Shown piece by piece: positions 47,825 to 56,024 of a stretch of DNA of 64,000 nt. The notes below the pieces were generated by a model. It saw only the letters and a list, made by a program, of their open reading frames with translations. It was not told where the DNA came from and searched no databases. Origin of the DNA: Trinickia acidisoli. Lineage in GTDB: Bacteria; Pseudomonadota; Gammaproteobacteria; Burkholderiales; Burkholderiaceae. Position 1 is the stretch's first letter. The number at the start of each line of letters is the position of its first letter. The stretch is taken from positions 2,046,001-2,110,000 of the forward strand of contig NZ_JAFLRG010000001.1 in NCBI RefSeq assembly GCF_017315725.1, written 5' to 3'. Made by a program: the position numbers and the translations under genes.

Positions 47825-48604
47825 TTATTGTGCATCGTGAAAGATGATGCCCACCGTGTGTCGGTGGCCCGAGCGTACTCGGCTCACGCCGTGCCGAAGG
47901 TTGACGCGATAAGGCCCGCGCGTGCCCTGCATCGGACGATGACTGACGGCGAAGATGACGGCGTCGCCTTGTTCGAGTTCGACGACTTCGGCTCGCGATT
48001 GCATGCGCGGACGTTGCTCGGTCAGCACGAATTGGCCTCCGGTGAAATCGCGTCCGGGTTGCGACAGCAGGATTGCAACTTGGATCGGGAATACATGTTC
48101 GCCGTAGAGATCTTGGTGCAGACAGTTGTAGTCGTCTTGCGCGTATTGAAGGATGAGCGGCGTGGGTCGCATCTGGCCGGCTTCATGGCAGCGTTCGATG
48201 AACGCTGGGTGCGCGTTGGGATAGCGCACGTCGATGCCCATGGCGGCATTCCAGCGATTCGCGATTGGGACGAGATACGGATAGATCGTCGTGCGTAGCG
48301 TGGCGATCGGTTCGGGGAGTGGATAGGCGAAGTACTTGTATTCCCCGCGGCCGAAGCCATGACGGCTCATGACGATACGACTGCGGTAAAGCGAATCGTG
48401 ATCGTAGCCCGCCGCTAGGGCGTGGGATTGGGCCGGCGAGAGCAGGGCGGATACGACGGCGAAGCCGTGTTCGTCGAGAGAGGCCGCGATGCTCCTCCAG
48501 TCGATGGCGGCGACGGCGGCTTCGGTGATGGGGCCCACGGCGTCAAGATGGCCTGGGCCGTCGTTGGCCGGCGCCGCGATTCGGGATTGGACGGGGGTGC
48601 TCAC
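47825..48604 (-). CDS. 2OG-Fe(II) oxygenase superfamily protein (COG3826-like)
   Basis: 259 residues. It is a prolyl-4-hydroxylase-like double-stranded beta-helix. The iron ligands are H163 and D165 (LHQDLYGEH), plus a distal His, probably H238 in VNLRHGVSRVR; R233 or R241 could bind 2-oxoglutarate. The core also has FTGGQFVLTEQRPRMQSRAEVVELEQGDAVIFAVSHRPM. The substrate is unknown; homologues are often annotated as hypothetical and sit near DNA-repair or phosphoribosyltransferase genes. The N-terminal 35 residues are Ala/Pro-rich. It is cytosolic. Confidence 0.87.
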   Translation of the reverse strand: MSTPVQSRIAAPANDGPGHLDAVGPITEAAVAAIDWRSIAASLDEHGFAVVSALLSPAQSHALAAGYDHDSLYRSRIVMSRHGFGRGEYKYFAYPLPEPIATLRTTIYPYLVPIANRWNAAMGIDVRYPNAHPAFIERCHEAGQMRPTPLILQYAQDDYNCLHQDLYGEHVFPIQVAILLSQPGRDFTGGQFVLTEQRPRMQSRAEVVELEQGDAVIFAVSHRPMQGTRGPYRVNLRHGVSRVRSGHRHTVGIIFHDAQ

Positions 48605-48716
48605 GGTGTGCTCCGCATAGGTGGTCTTGCGCGCTATCTTGCGCGGATCGACGCACGGCCGCGCCCTGAGTCTTGCTTTCCCATTCGAGTGTCCCCTCGA
48701 CGCTTACTGAGCACGG

Positions 48717-49205
48717 TCAGGCTTTGTATCCGAACTCACGCAGGAGTGCCTTGCGTGCAAAGATCTCGTCGTCGTTCTCTATGCCGAGCGGCGCAAAGCC
48801 GTCCACCACGCCGAGGATGCTTCGGCCTTGGCCGGTTTCTGCCACGACGACCTCGGCCGGATTGGCCGTCGCGCAGAAAATACGGCACACCTCGGGGACG
48901 GCGCGAACGCTGGCGAGTACGTTGATCGGGAAAAAGCCTTGCCCCAGAAAGACGATGAAGCTGTGCCCAGCGCCGATGGCCTGCGCGTTTTTGCAGGCCA
49001 GTTCGACGAGGACATCATCGGTGCCGGATCGGCGCACGAGCCGCTTGCCGGACGCCTCGCAGAACCCCAGCCCGAACCGAATGCCGGGCACGGTTTCGAA
49101 CAGCGCTTCGTGGATGTCTTCGACGGACTTGATGAAATGCGTCTGACCCAGAATGAAGTTGAGATTGTCCGGGTTCGCAACGGTCACGGTGAGCAGTTGA
49201 AGCAT
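48717..49205 (-). CDS. Adenosine-specific kinase family protein (PF04008-like)
   Basis: 162 residues, almost entirely the conserved domain. It reads NLNFILGQTHFIKSVEDIHEALFETVPGIRFGLGFCEASGKRLVRRSGTD, then AQAIGAGHSFIVFLGQGFFPINVLASVRAVPEVCRIFCATANPAEVVVAETGQGRSILGVVDGFAPLGIE. This matches the family first described from hyperthermophilic archaea as adenosine-specific kinase. Whether it phosphorylates adenosine here is unproven. No P-loop or PfkB motif is present. It is in a minus-strand cluster with the oxygenase and the phosphoribosyltransferase, with 112 nt to the next gene. Confidence 0.88.
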   Translation of the reverse strand: MLQLLTVTVANPDNLNFILGQTHFIKSVEDIHEALFETVPGIRFGLGFCEASGKRLVRRSGTDDVLVELACKNAQAIGAGHSFIVFLGQGFFPINVLASVRAVPEVCRIFCATANPAEVVVAETGQGRSILGVVDGFAPLGIENDDEIFARKALLREFGYKA

Positions 49206-49394
49206 GAGGAGCCTCGCTGTGTGTGACGGGTTCGTAAATGCGCGCGGTTAGGTTTATTTTAGGCGGTCGGTCGTGGGTGCGTGCGCTGAACAAACTGGGT
49301 TTGACTGCCCCCAAGGCACGCCTTGCTGCATGAAGCGCGCGGTGCAGCGTAGCTATATGTGATTTGACATAACATGAATTATCAACCGAGCTAG

Positions 49395-49735
49395 TTGTAG
49401 TGGCTAAGTTGTAACGTCCGCTTGTAGCCAAGTTCAGATGTCCGCTTTGAAGCGGCCTAAGCTTGACCGGCGCCGATTCTCCGGTGCCGGAGGCGGCGAT
49501 GGCTGCAACGGACACGATCACCATGACGATGCGTGTGCTGGACCGGTTCAAGGTCATCCAATCGGTGGCCGACGGACTACTCAAACCCTGGCGTGCCGCG
49601 CAACGCCTGAACGTGACTACGCGCCAGGTCCGGCGGCTGGTTGCGCGCCTGCGCGAAGACGGACCGGCGGGTCTAGTGTCCGGGCGATGCGCGAAGCCGA
49701 GCAACAACCGGCTGGATGCCGGCACCGCCGATCGA
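49395..49735 (+). mobile_element. Truncated ISNCY-type insertion sequence remnant
   Basis: The left part of an insertion sequence. Two related subterminal direct repeats, AAGTTGTAACGTCCGCTT at 49406-49423 and AAGTTCAGATGTCCGCTT at 49430-49447 (14 of 18 identical, 24-bp period), precede the start of an ISNCY-like transposase. The element stops abruptly after about 80 codons, and the remainder and the right end are missing before the MFS gene. Boundaries are approximate. Confidence 0.6.
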
Positions 49736-49768
49736 GCATCGGGCGCCGACGCGCCGCGCGGCGCTTGA
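49499..49768 (+). pseudogene. N-terminal fragment of ISNCY-family transposase
   Basis: About 89 residues from the ATG at 49499. MRVLDRFKVIQSVADGLLKPWRAAQRLNVTTRQVRRLVARLREDGPAGLVSGRCAKPSNNRLDAGTADRA is the N-terminal helix-turn-helix of ISNCY transposases (usually above 400 residues). After DRA, where the family continues into ALALIR and the catalytic DDE domain, the reading changes to unrelated GC-rich codons and stops at 49768. It is inactive. Confidence 0.75.
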
Positions 49769-49882
49769 GCGCCCCCTCCTTCCCATTGCGTTGCCCTTCG
49801 AATGACCCCGCAAGATTCGGTGGGCTCGCAACCGTCGCAGCGGAGACGATAGGTGTATCGAGCCCACCAACCGGATTCATCC

Positions 49883-51130
49883 ATGCCTGTCGATACCGCA
49901 ATCAAACCCTCGAGCGCCACACTGCCGTCAGCGTTTCACCGTCTTGCCTGGTCGAACCTCGCCGCGCAATCGGCCGAGCAGATCGGTCTTGCCGCCACAC
50001 CGATCGTGGCCGTGTTCGCCCTCGGCGCCGGAGCCGGTCAAACCGGTTGGCTCCAAACCGCGCAGACGCTCCCGTTCCTCTTGCTCTCCGTTCTGCTCGG
50101 CGTCCGAGCCGATCAGGCGTCGCGCCAAAAACTCATGGCCCGCGCCGAGGCAGTGCGCTGCATCGCCTTGCTCGCCGTTCTAGCCGCACTCGCCTGCGAC
50201 AAGTTGTCGTTGCCGCTGCTCGCTGTATGCGGCTTCATCGGTGCTTGCGGAACGGTCGCCTATAACGTCGCGGCGCCGTCGTTGATCACCGCTTTGGTCG
50301 AGCGCGATCTCTGGGCCACGGCCAACGGCCGCACCGAACTCGCTCGCAGCGTCGCGTATTCGGCCGGGCCCGCACTCGGCGGCCTGCTCGTCGGCGTGAT
50401 CGGCGCATCCGCGGCGTTCATCATCGCGGCATGCCTGTCCGCGATCGGGGCGCTACTGCTGTCGGGCATCGTCGAACCCGCGCGGGCGCCAACGCCGCGT
50501 AGAAAGTTCATGATCGAACTTCGCGAAGGCGCCGTGTTCGTCGCAGGCAACCCGTTGCTGCGAACAATCGTCTTGACGGCCATCTTTTTCAATGTGGGCT
50601 TCTTCGTCATCCAGGCCGTCTATGTCCCCTATGCAAGCAAGCACCTCGGCCTCTCGCCGACAGGCGTCGGCGTGACGCTGGCCGCCTACGGCGCAGGCAT
50701 GATCGTCGGCGCGCTTACCGCACCGCGTGTAACAGCCCTGCTTCGGCTCGGCCAAGTCATCATCGTCGGGCCGCTATGCGGACTCGCGGCATCGCTGACC
50801 TTGTGCGCAACGCTCGTCGTTCCCTCGCCGTGGCTCGCGGCCGCGGCATATTTTCAGCTCGGCGTAGGCCCGATCCTTTGGGTCATCAGCGCCACGACGT
50901 TGCGCCAAGCGATCACGCCCGAATCGATGCTGGGACGCGTATCGGCACTGATCAGTATGGCGACGTATGGTGCACGTCCAGTAGGCGCGCTGATCGGCGC
51001 CATGCTCGGCGGTGTCGGCGGCGCGCAACCGTGCTTGATCGCGGCCGTGCTCGCGTTCGTCGTTCAGGCTTGCGTGATTTTGCGCTCGTCGGCAGCGCGG
51101 CTCGACGCGTTGCCCTCGGCCACCGCGTAA
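49883..51130 (+). CDS. MFS transporter (EntS/MFS_3-like exporter)
   Basis: 415 residues from the ATG at 49883. About 12 hydrophobic helices are seen. The loop between TM2 and TM3 carries the MFS motif as GVRADQASRQKLMARAEAVR. WLQTAQTLPFLLLSVLLGV and ARSVAYSAGPALGGLLVGVIGASAAFIIAACLSA resemble the EntS/YfiS-type exporters (PF05977 group), which export siderophores or drugs. The substrate is unknown. It lies between the IS remnant and the large effector-like gene, with no obvious partner. The start codon has no strong ribosome site. Confidence 0.85.
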   Translation: MPVDTAIKPSSATLPSAFHRLAWSNLAAQSAEQIGLAATPIVAVFALGAGAGQTGWLQTAQTLPFLLLSVLLGVRADQASRQKLMARAEAVRCIALLAVLAALACDKLSLPLLAVCGFIGACGTVAYNVAAPSLITALVERDLWATANGRTELARSVAYSAGPALGGLLVGVIGASAAFIIAACLSAIGALLLSGIVEPARAPTPRRKFMIELREGAVFVAGNPLLRTIVLTAIFFNVGFFVIQAVYVPYASKHLGLSPTGVGVTLAAYGAGMIVGALTAPRVTALLRLGQVIIVGPLCGLAASLTLCATLVVPSPWLAAAAYFQLGVGPILWVISATTLRQAITPESMLGRVSALISMATYGARPVGALIGAMLGGVGGAQPCLIAAVLAFVVQACVILRSSAARLDALPSATA

Positions 51131-51356
51131 CGCTCGAAACGCCCGATTTGACCCGCTCGTCGACTCGCTCTCGTAGGCGCTCGACTCAAGCAATCGAAAA
51201 TCGCTAGCTGCGCTACGGAAAACTCATACCCATGTCGCCTCTATCTCAATACATTGACGAGCAATACACCCAACTCGCATCGCGTCATTTCGATCCCTAG
51301 GCTCAACGCCTTCACGCGGCGACGCGCTCGCTGCCGGCTGAAGCGGGAGGTTTCTT

Positions 51357-53786
51357 ATGTTTGCGCGCTATGCCGCCGACGGCGGCTCGTCGTCGAATAC
51401 CTCCCCGTCGAGTGCCTCTCGGCCTGCTCCACCGCTGCAGCAAGACACGCTCGCGACAGAAATCGTCGATAAGCTCAAAACGCAGCGCAACTTGCCCACG
51501 CAGCCGCAAGCATTGAGTTCGCTGATTCGACAGACGGCGAAAAGTCTTTCGGGCGGCAAAACCTCTCGTGCGCTCGATCAAGACACCCTCGCGGCCGCCA
51601 GCCAAATCGCGATGGCGCAATTGTTGGCTGCGCATGTGCCGAACGCGGCCGCGGCCGGCGATCTCGAGCGGCAACTGTTGGGACAAAGCGTCGTCGGCAT
51701 CGGGATGAACGCATCGCTGAGCGCCGCCGACCAATCGCGGATCGCAGGGATGATCGTCAACAGCGTGGCGGTGCAATCGGGCGCATCGCCGCTGTCGACG
51801 ATGGGCCAGATGCTCGTCACCGTCAGCACCGATGGGTCTCTTTCGAAAAAAGAACAGTCCGTACTCGAAAACGCCGTCATCGACAGCGATGCCGCGAAGA
51901 AGCTGGGGCCCGCGACCGTCAAATTCCTAAGCAGCTTCGTCGGCACCTTGGCAAAAGCACAGCAATCGCCGAACGACACGACGGCCGTCGCCACCGCGCA
52001 GTTCGACATCTTCACGGTCCAGCACGGCGACGGCTCGCAGCATCTCTCCGGCGCTGCGCTCGACAATGCGATCGGCAGTGCCTTGGGCATGCAGCCCACC
52101 GCGCCGACGAGCACGAACGCCGCCCAAGCAACCGCATTGCTCAACGGCACGGCCGAGCTCTACAGCGGCAAACAGCTCGCGGCCATCCGCAGCCTCGCGA
52201 GCCAGATCATGAAAGCGGGCGGCGCCAATGCCGGCGTCACGGCGCTGCCTGTCGTCTTCGATGCGAGCGGATCGAAAGGACCGCAGACACACATCATTTG
52301 GCGCGTTTCGAGCGCGAACGGCAGCCAGCATTTCGTCGACGATTCCGGCCGCATTTACAGCAGCATGCAGGACTACCTCGGCAGCAACAACCTCGGATAC
52401 GGCACGCTCGTGACGGCGCGCAACGGCCATCTGACGATCGGTGCGGATGGCTCCGTGGCGAGCGTGAGCCACACGAAGAGCGAAAGCTTCTGGGACAAGG
52501 TCGGGCACTACGGCAGCGATATCATCAACGGTTTAGCGATCGCGGGTGCGGGCGTATTGACGGTGGCGGCGTTCGTCGGTACCGACGGGATGGCTACACC
52601 ACTGCTGGTCGCGGCATGGGGCAGCGTGCTGGCCGGCGGCGCGCTGTCGGCCACCGAGGGTGTCTCCAATCTCGTCGATCGCGCGGATCATGGTCAGTCG
52701 TGGACGCCGGACAAAGACACGTGGGGTGACTACGTGGGAATCGCTGCGGGGCTTGCAACGCCGTTCACCGGCGGTGCCGCGAAAGCTGGCGTGGATGCGC
52801 TCGCGACGAGAGGCGTGGCGATCGCGGCGACAACCACTGTCCAGACCGGCGCACGCGTCGCCGGCCTGACTGCCCGCGGCGTCTCGGTCGCGGCGGGCGC
52901 GTACTCCGGCGATCAGTTGGCCAGCAACTGGGATTCGCTCTCGTGGAGCCAAAAGCTCGAGGAAGGGACGACGCTGGGCCTAGGCGCTCTGGGCGCGTCG
53001 AGGCAGGGTGCCGAGTTCTTGAATGCGCTCGGTTCGTCCGCTCCTGCGACGGCTAGCACGTCAGGCACGTCCCCGTCGGTACCCTCTGCCGGCTCCGCCG
53101 GAGCGCCCGCGGGCCCGTCTCAAGCGGGCACGTCCGCGACGAGCGGCATCGCCACAACGTCGAACACGCCGGCAAATAGCACGAATGGCAACCCGCTCGT
53201 GCCCCAATCGTTGTCGGACCTACCGCCCAACGATTTGAGCGACTACTTTTCCACTTCCACGAAGGCCATTTGGCCGTCGAGTCGCGTCGGCAAACCCGAT
53301 TTCCAATCGGCAAATACGTTAACGATCGGTGGCGGTCGCGTTTTCCGCCCACCGGTTACGGGCGAACTCTATCTGAATATCGACCCCACGGCCGGCGCCG
53401 ACGTGGTGGCCGACGTGCGCAACATGACGGCCGTTCCCTCGGGCTCGATGAGTCATGTCGTCGGCGAGGACGTTCCCTGGCAGATCTTTGCGCGTCCCGA
53501 GGGCCCGGTTCAGTCCGGCTGGCTCCCGCCAGGTATCACCGAGACCGCCCGCGTACTGAAGCCAGGCGGTACCGTACAGATCTTGACCGGAGGCGACGGT
53601 TGGCTTAGCGCCGACCAATTCCGCGCCGATTTTAAAGCAGCGGGGTTCACCAACGTCCAGGTCAAGTTCATTTCTCCAATCGGAATGGAGCCGCCGGCCG
53701 ATGCTGGTTTCGGCGACCTAGACAGCGGCGGTGTCGAAATCACGGCGACGAAGCCCGCAGTCGGCCCATCGGCTTCCGACGGCTGA
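51357..53786 (+). CDS. Large effector/toxin-like protein with DUF4781-like middle and methyltransferase-like C-terminus
   Basis: 809 residues. The N-terminus (1-28) is Ser/Pro/Ala-rich without a Sec signal, as in many type III effectors. A helical, Gln/Ala-rich region follows (about 30-240). Residues about 285-360 hold IIWRVSSANGSQHFVDDSGRIYSSMQDYLGSNNLGYGTLVTARNGHL, which I recall as DUF4781-like. A Gly/Ala-rich hydrophobic stretch at about 385-440 might insert into membranes. A Ser/Thr/Gly/Pro linker (about 555-625) leads to a C-terminal domain (about 640-800) with Rossmann methyltransferase traits: LTIGGG (655-660), an acid after beta2 (D676 in YLNIDPT), ETARVLKPGGTVQIL from 729, and a closing FTNVQVKF strand. 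AGCGGGAGG precedes the ATG. No immunity or secretion gene is adjacent. The functional call is inference. Confidence 0.7.
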   Translation: MFARYAADGGSSSNTSPSSASRPAPPLQQDTLATEIVDKLKTQRNLPTQPQALSSLIRQTAKSLSGGKTSRALDQDTLAAASQIAMAQLLAAHVPNAAAAGDLERQLLGQSVVGIGMNASLSAADQSRIAGMIVNSVAVQSGASPLSTMGQMLVTVSTDGSLSKKEQSVLENAVIDSDAAKKLGPATVKFLSSFVGTLAKAQQSPNDTTAVATAQFDIFTVQHGDGSQHLSGAALDNAIGSALGMQPTAPTSTNAAQATALLNGTAELYSGKQLAAIRSLASQIMKAGGANAGVTALPVVFDASGSKGPQTHIIWRVSSANGSQHFVDDSGRIYSSMQDYLGSNNLGYGTLVTARNGHLTIGADGSVASVSHTKSESFWDKVGHYGSDIINGLAIAGAGVLTVAAFVGTDGMATPLLVAAWGSVLAGGALSATEGVSNLVDRADHGQSWTPDKDTWGDYVGIAAGLATPFTGGAAKAGVDALATRGVAIAATTTVQTGARVAGLTARGVSVAAGAYSGDQLASNWDSLSWSQKLEEGTTLGLGALGASRQGAEFLNALGSSAPATASTSGTSPSVPSAGSAGAPAGPSQAGTSATSGIATTSNTPANSTNGNPLVPQSLSDLPPNDLSDYFSTSTKAIWPSSRVGKPDFQSANTLTIGGGRVFRPPVTGELYLNIDPTAGADVVADVRNMTAVPSGSMSHVVGEDVPWQIFARPEGPVQSGWLPPGITETARVLKPGGTVQILTGGDGWLSADQFRADFKAAGFTNVQVKFISPIGMEPPADAGFGDLDSGGVEITATKPAVGPSASDG

Positions 53787-53805
53787 TCTTCTCGCCGCCG
53801 TACAG

Positions 53806-54609
53806 CTAACCGAAGTAACAACCGATACTACCGAGCGGGCCGTAATCGACATGAAACGTATCACCCTTACGCGCAGCGCACGGTCGCGTGAACGATCCGC
53901 CTAGAATGATCTGCCCCGGCTCCAACGCCACTTCGAATCGATGCAATCTATTCGCGAGCCACGCAACGCCGTTTGCCGGATGATTGAGCACCCCGGCCGC
54001 CACGCCCGTCTCTTCGACCGCCCCGTTGCGCGACATGATCGCCGCGACCCAGCGCAAATCGACGTCGTACGGGCGCACGGGCCGGCCGCCTAGCACGACG
54101 CCGGCGCATGCCGCGTTGTCGGCGATCGTGTCGAATACTTTGCGCGGCCGTTTCGTATCGGGATCGATCGAATGGCTGCGCGCATCGATGATCTCGAGCG
54201 CCGGCGTCACGTAATCGACGGCATCGTAGACGTCGTAAATCGTGCAATCGGGCCCGACGAGCCGCTTGCCGAGCACGAAGGCGAGTTCGACCTCCACGCG
54301 CGGGACGATGAAGCGCTCGACGGCAATCGTGCTTCCCTCGGCGAAAAACATGTCGTCGAGCAATGCGCCGAAGTCGGGCTCGTCGATCTGCGACGTCGAC
54401 TGCATCGCCTTCGAGGTCAAGCCGATTTTGTGCCCCTTCAAGGTTCTCCCCTCGCCGAGCTTCATGGCGATCCATGCGCGTTGTATCGCATAGGCATCCT
54501 CGATCGTGATGTCGGGGTAGTCCAACGACAACTGTCGAATCTGACGGCACTCGTGTTCGGCATCGTGCAAGCGCCGAGCGAGCGCATCGATCGTGTTCGC
54601 GTTCAACAT
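53806..54609 (-). CDS. hpaH: 2-oxo-hept-4-ene-1,7-dioate hydratase
   Basis: 267 residues from the ATG at 54609, the exact length of E. coli HpaH/HpcG; the longer frame is not conserved. It hydrates 2-oxohept-4-ene-1,7-dioate to 4-hydroxy-2-oxoheptanedioate in homoprotocatechuate degradation. It has a fumarylacetoacetase-like fold: [31 protein letters not shown], the metal-binding Glu residues in [15 protein letters not shown] and [11 protein letters not shown], and [21 protein letters not shown]. It is the last gene of the hpa operon. The aldolase HpaI that should follow is not here. Confidence 0.95.
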   Translation of the reverse strand: MLNANTIDALARRLHDAEHECRQIRQLSLDYPDITIEDAYAIQRAWIAMKLGEGRTLKGHKIGLTSKAMQSTSQIDEPDFGALLDDMFFAEGSTIAVERFIVPRVEVELAFVLGKRLVGPDCTIYDVYDAVDYVTPALEIIDARSHSIDPDTKRPRKVFDTIADNAACAGVVLGGRPVRPYDVDLRWVAAIMSRNGAVEETGVAAGVLNHPANGVAWLANRLHRFEVALEPGQIILGGSFTRPCAARKGDTFHVDYGPLGSIGCYFG

Positions 54610-54660
54610 GGCGGCCTGAGCCTCGTATTTGAAGTGATTCGTGCGATCGTGCCTCGACAC

Positions 54661-55053
54661 TCAACGTTCGCGGCGAAATCGATCGTGAATGTTGTTGCGC
54701 TTATGACTGCCGCTTTCGTTGAATTCCACGAGTTCGAGCGAAAGCGCAAGATAACGTCGAGAAAACGCGTCGGCGAAATGCGCCTTGACCGCGTCGAACA
54801 GCGTATCGCACGTGCGCTTCTTGACCGCATCGGCACGGCCCGCGCCGATTTTTAGCGTGACGTGAACGAACGCATCGTCCTCTTTGCCGTCCGCGACGCG
54901 ATAGTTGTGCAGTTCAATCGCACGCGAGCGAATGCCGCCGGTCGGATACACGCCGTCTTGTGCGATCAGCGTGCCGTTGATCGTCTCGAGCAGCACGGGA
55001 ATGCGTGCATCGGCACCGAGGTTGTCCGTATATTCGACGATGACGTGCGGCAT
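54661..55053 (-). CDS. hpaF: 5-carboxymethyl-2-hydroxymuconate delta-isomerase
   Basis: 130 residues. It is a tautomerase-superfamily trimeric enzyme. The mature N-terminus is Pro2 (MPHVIVEYTDNL), the catalytic base of this group. TGGIRSRAIELHNYRVADGKEDDAFVHVTLKIGAGR is the conserved HpaF/CHMI core with its Arg residues. It converts 5-carboxymethyl-2-hydroxymuconate to its 2-oxo isomer. TAGGAG lies about 9 nt before the ATG. It starts 11 nt after hpaD and is followed by hpaH after 51 nt. Confidence 0.95.
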   Translation of the reverse strand: MPHVIVEYTDNLGADARIPVLLETINGTLIAQDGVYPTGGIRSRAIELHNYRVADGKEDDAFVHVTLKIGAGRADAVKKRTCDTLFDAVKAHFADAFSRRYLALSLELVEFNESGSHKRNNIHDRFRRER

Positions 55054-55064
55054 GATTAGGACTC

Positions 55065-55940
55065 CTATCGATCAATATTGATCAATGTCGATCGATCAAG
55101 TGGGAAAATCGCGTTGATCTGCCCTGTTCCCGAACTCGCGAAGTAATCGGTAACGATCTCGACCGGTTTGTCATAACGATCCCATCCAAGCAGGCCGAGC
55201 AGCATCGCGGTATCGTGCATGCCGCCTTCTCCGTGGCAATGCTCGCTGTACTCGGGCAACATCTTGCAGAAGGTGGCGAAATCGCCCTGCTTCCATAGGT
55301 CCACGACGCGCAGATCGACTTGGCGGAAGAACTCACGGCTGATCGCATGCATCGCCTCGGGCGGGCTGCCGTTGTCGCTGAATCGATGCGAGAGCGAGCC
55401 GCTTGCCAGGAACGCGACGTTCGCATCGCTCGCGTCGATGGCCTCGCGCAACGCGGCGCCGAAGCGGCGGCTCTCCTCGAGTTTGTGCCACGCGCACCAG
55501 GCCGCGACCGATACGACCTTGAAGCGTTGATCGCTATTCATGTAGCGCATCGGCACGAGCGTGCCGTACTCGAGTTCGAGGCTGTCGATCTCATGCGCGC
55601 GTGTAAAGACGCCATGTTCGGTCGCCGTCTTTGCAATCAACCGCCCGAACTCGGGATTGCCGGGATAGGCATAGCGCATGTCTTTGATGAAATGCGGTAG
55701 CTCATTGCTCGTATAGGTACCGGCGAAGCGGCCATTGCAATTGACGTGATAGCCGGCGTTGACGAGCCAGTGAACGTCCGCGACGACGATCGTGTCGACG
55801 CCGAGTGCACGACATCGTTCGCCGATGATGCGATGTCCCTCGATCGCCGCGGCGCGGCAACCGTGATCAGGGCCCGGCAGTTCCGACAAATACAGCGACG
55901 GCACGTGCGTCACTTTTGCCGCCAACGACAGCTTTCCCAT
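55065..55940 (-). CDS. hpaD: 3,4-dihydroxyphenylacetate (homoprotocatechuate) 2,3-dioxygenase
   Basis: 291 residues. It is the LigB-type extradiol ring-cleavage dioxygenase of homoprotocatechuate. LAAKVTHVPSLYLSELPGPDHGCRAAAIEGH holds the likely Fe(II) His near the N-terminus. VVADVHWLVNAGYHVNCN supplies a second His, and ELEYGTLVPMRYMN a ligand Glu region. ASGSLSHRFSDNGSPPEAMH matches the family too. It differs from the unrelated vicinal-oxygen-chelate type HPCD. AGGAGACATCG lies before the ATG. It sits 84 nt after hpaE. Confidence 0.95.
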   Translation of the reverse strand: MGKLSLAAKVTHVPSLYLSELPGPDHGCRAAAIEGHRIIGERCRALGVDTIVVADVHWLVNAGYHVNCNGRFAGTYTSNELPHFIKDMRYAYPGNPEFGRLIAKTATEHGVFTRAHEIDSLELEYGTLVPMRYMNSDQRFKVVSVAAWCAWHKLEESRRFGAALREAIDASDANVAFLASGSLSHRFSDNGSPPEAMHAISREFFRQVDLRVVDLWKQGDFATFCKMLPEYSEHCHGEGGMHDTAMLLGLLGWDRYDKPVEIVTDYFASSGTGQINAIFPLDRSTLINIDR

Positions 55941-56024
55941 CGATGTCTCCTTCCAACATGAAGGGCGATCTCGCGAACGTTCAGTCGCGCAAGCTGAACA
56001 AGCGTCGCAAGCCTCGCAGACGTG

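Noticed and set aside
49463..49498. 12-residue upstream extension of the transposase fragment
   Set aside because: The conserved part begins after the ATG at 49499; the extra codons read through the IS subterminal region.
55070..55083. 14-bp palindrome GATCAATATTGATC
   Set aside because: It lies within the last codons of hpaD (LINIDR); most likely coding coincidence rather than an operator, though it is just upstream of hpaF.
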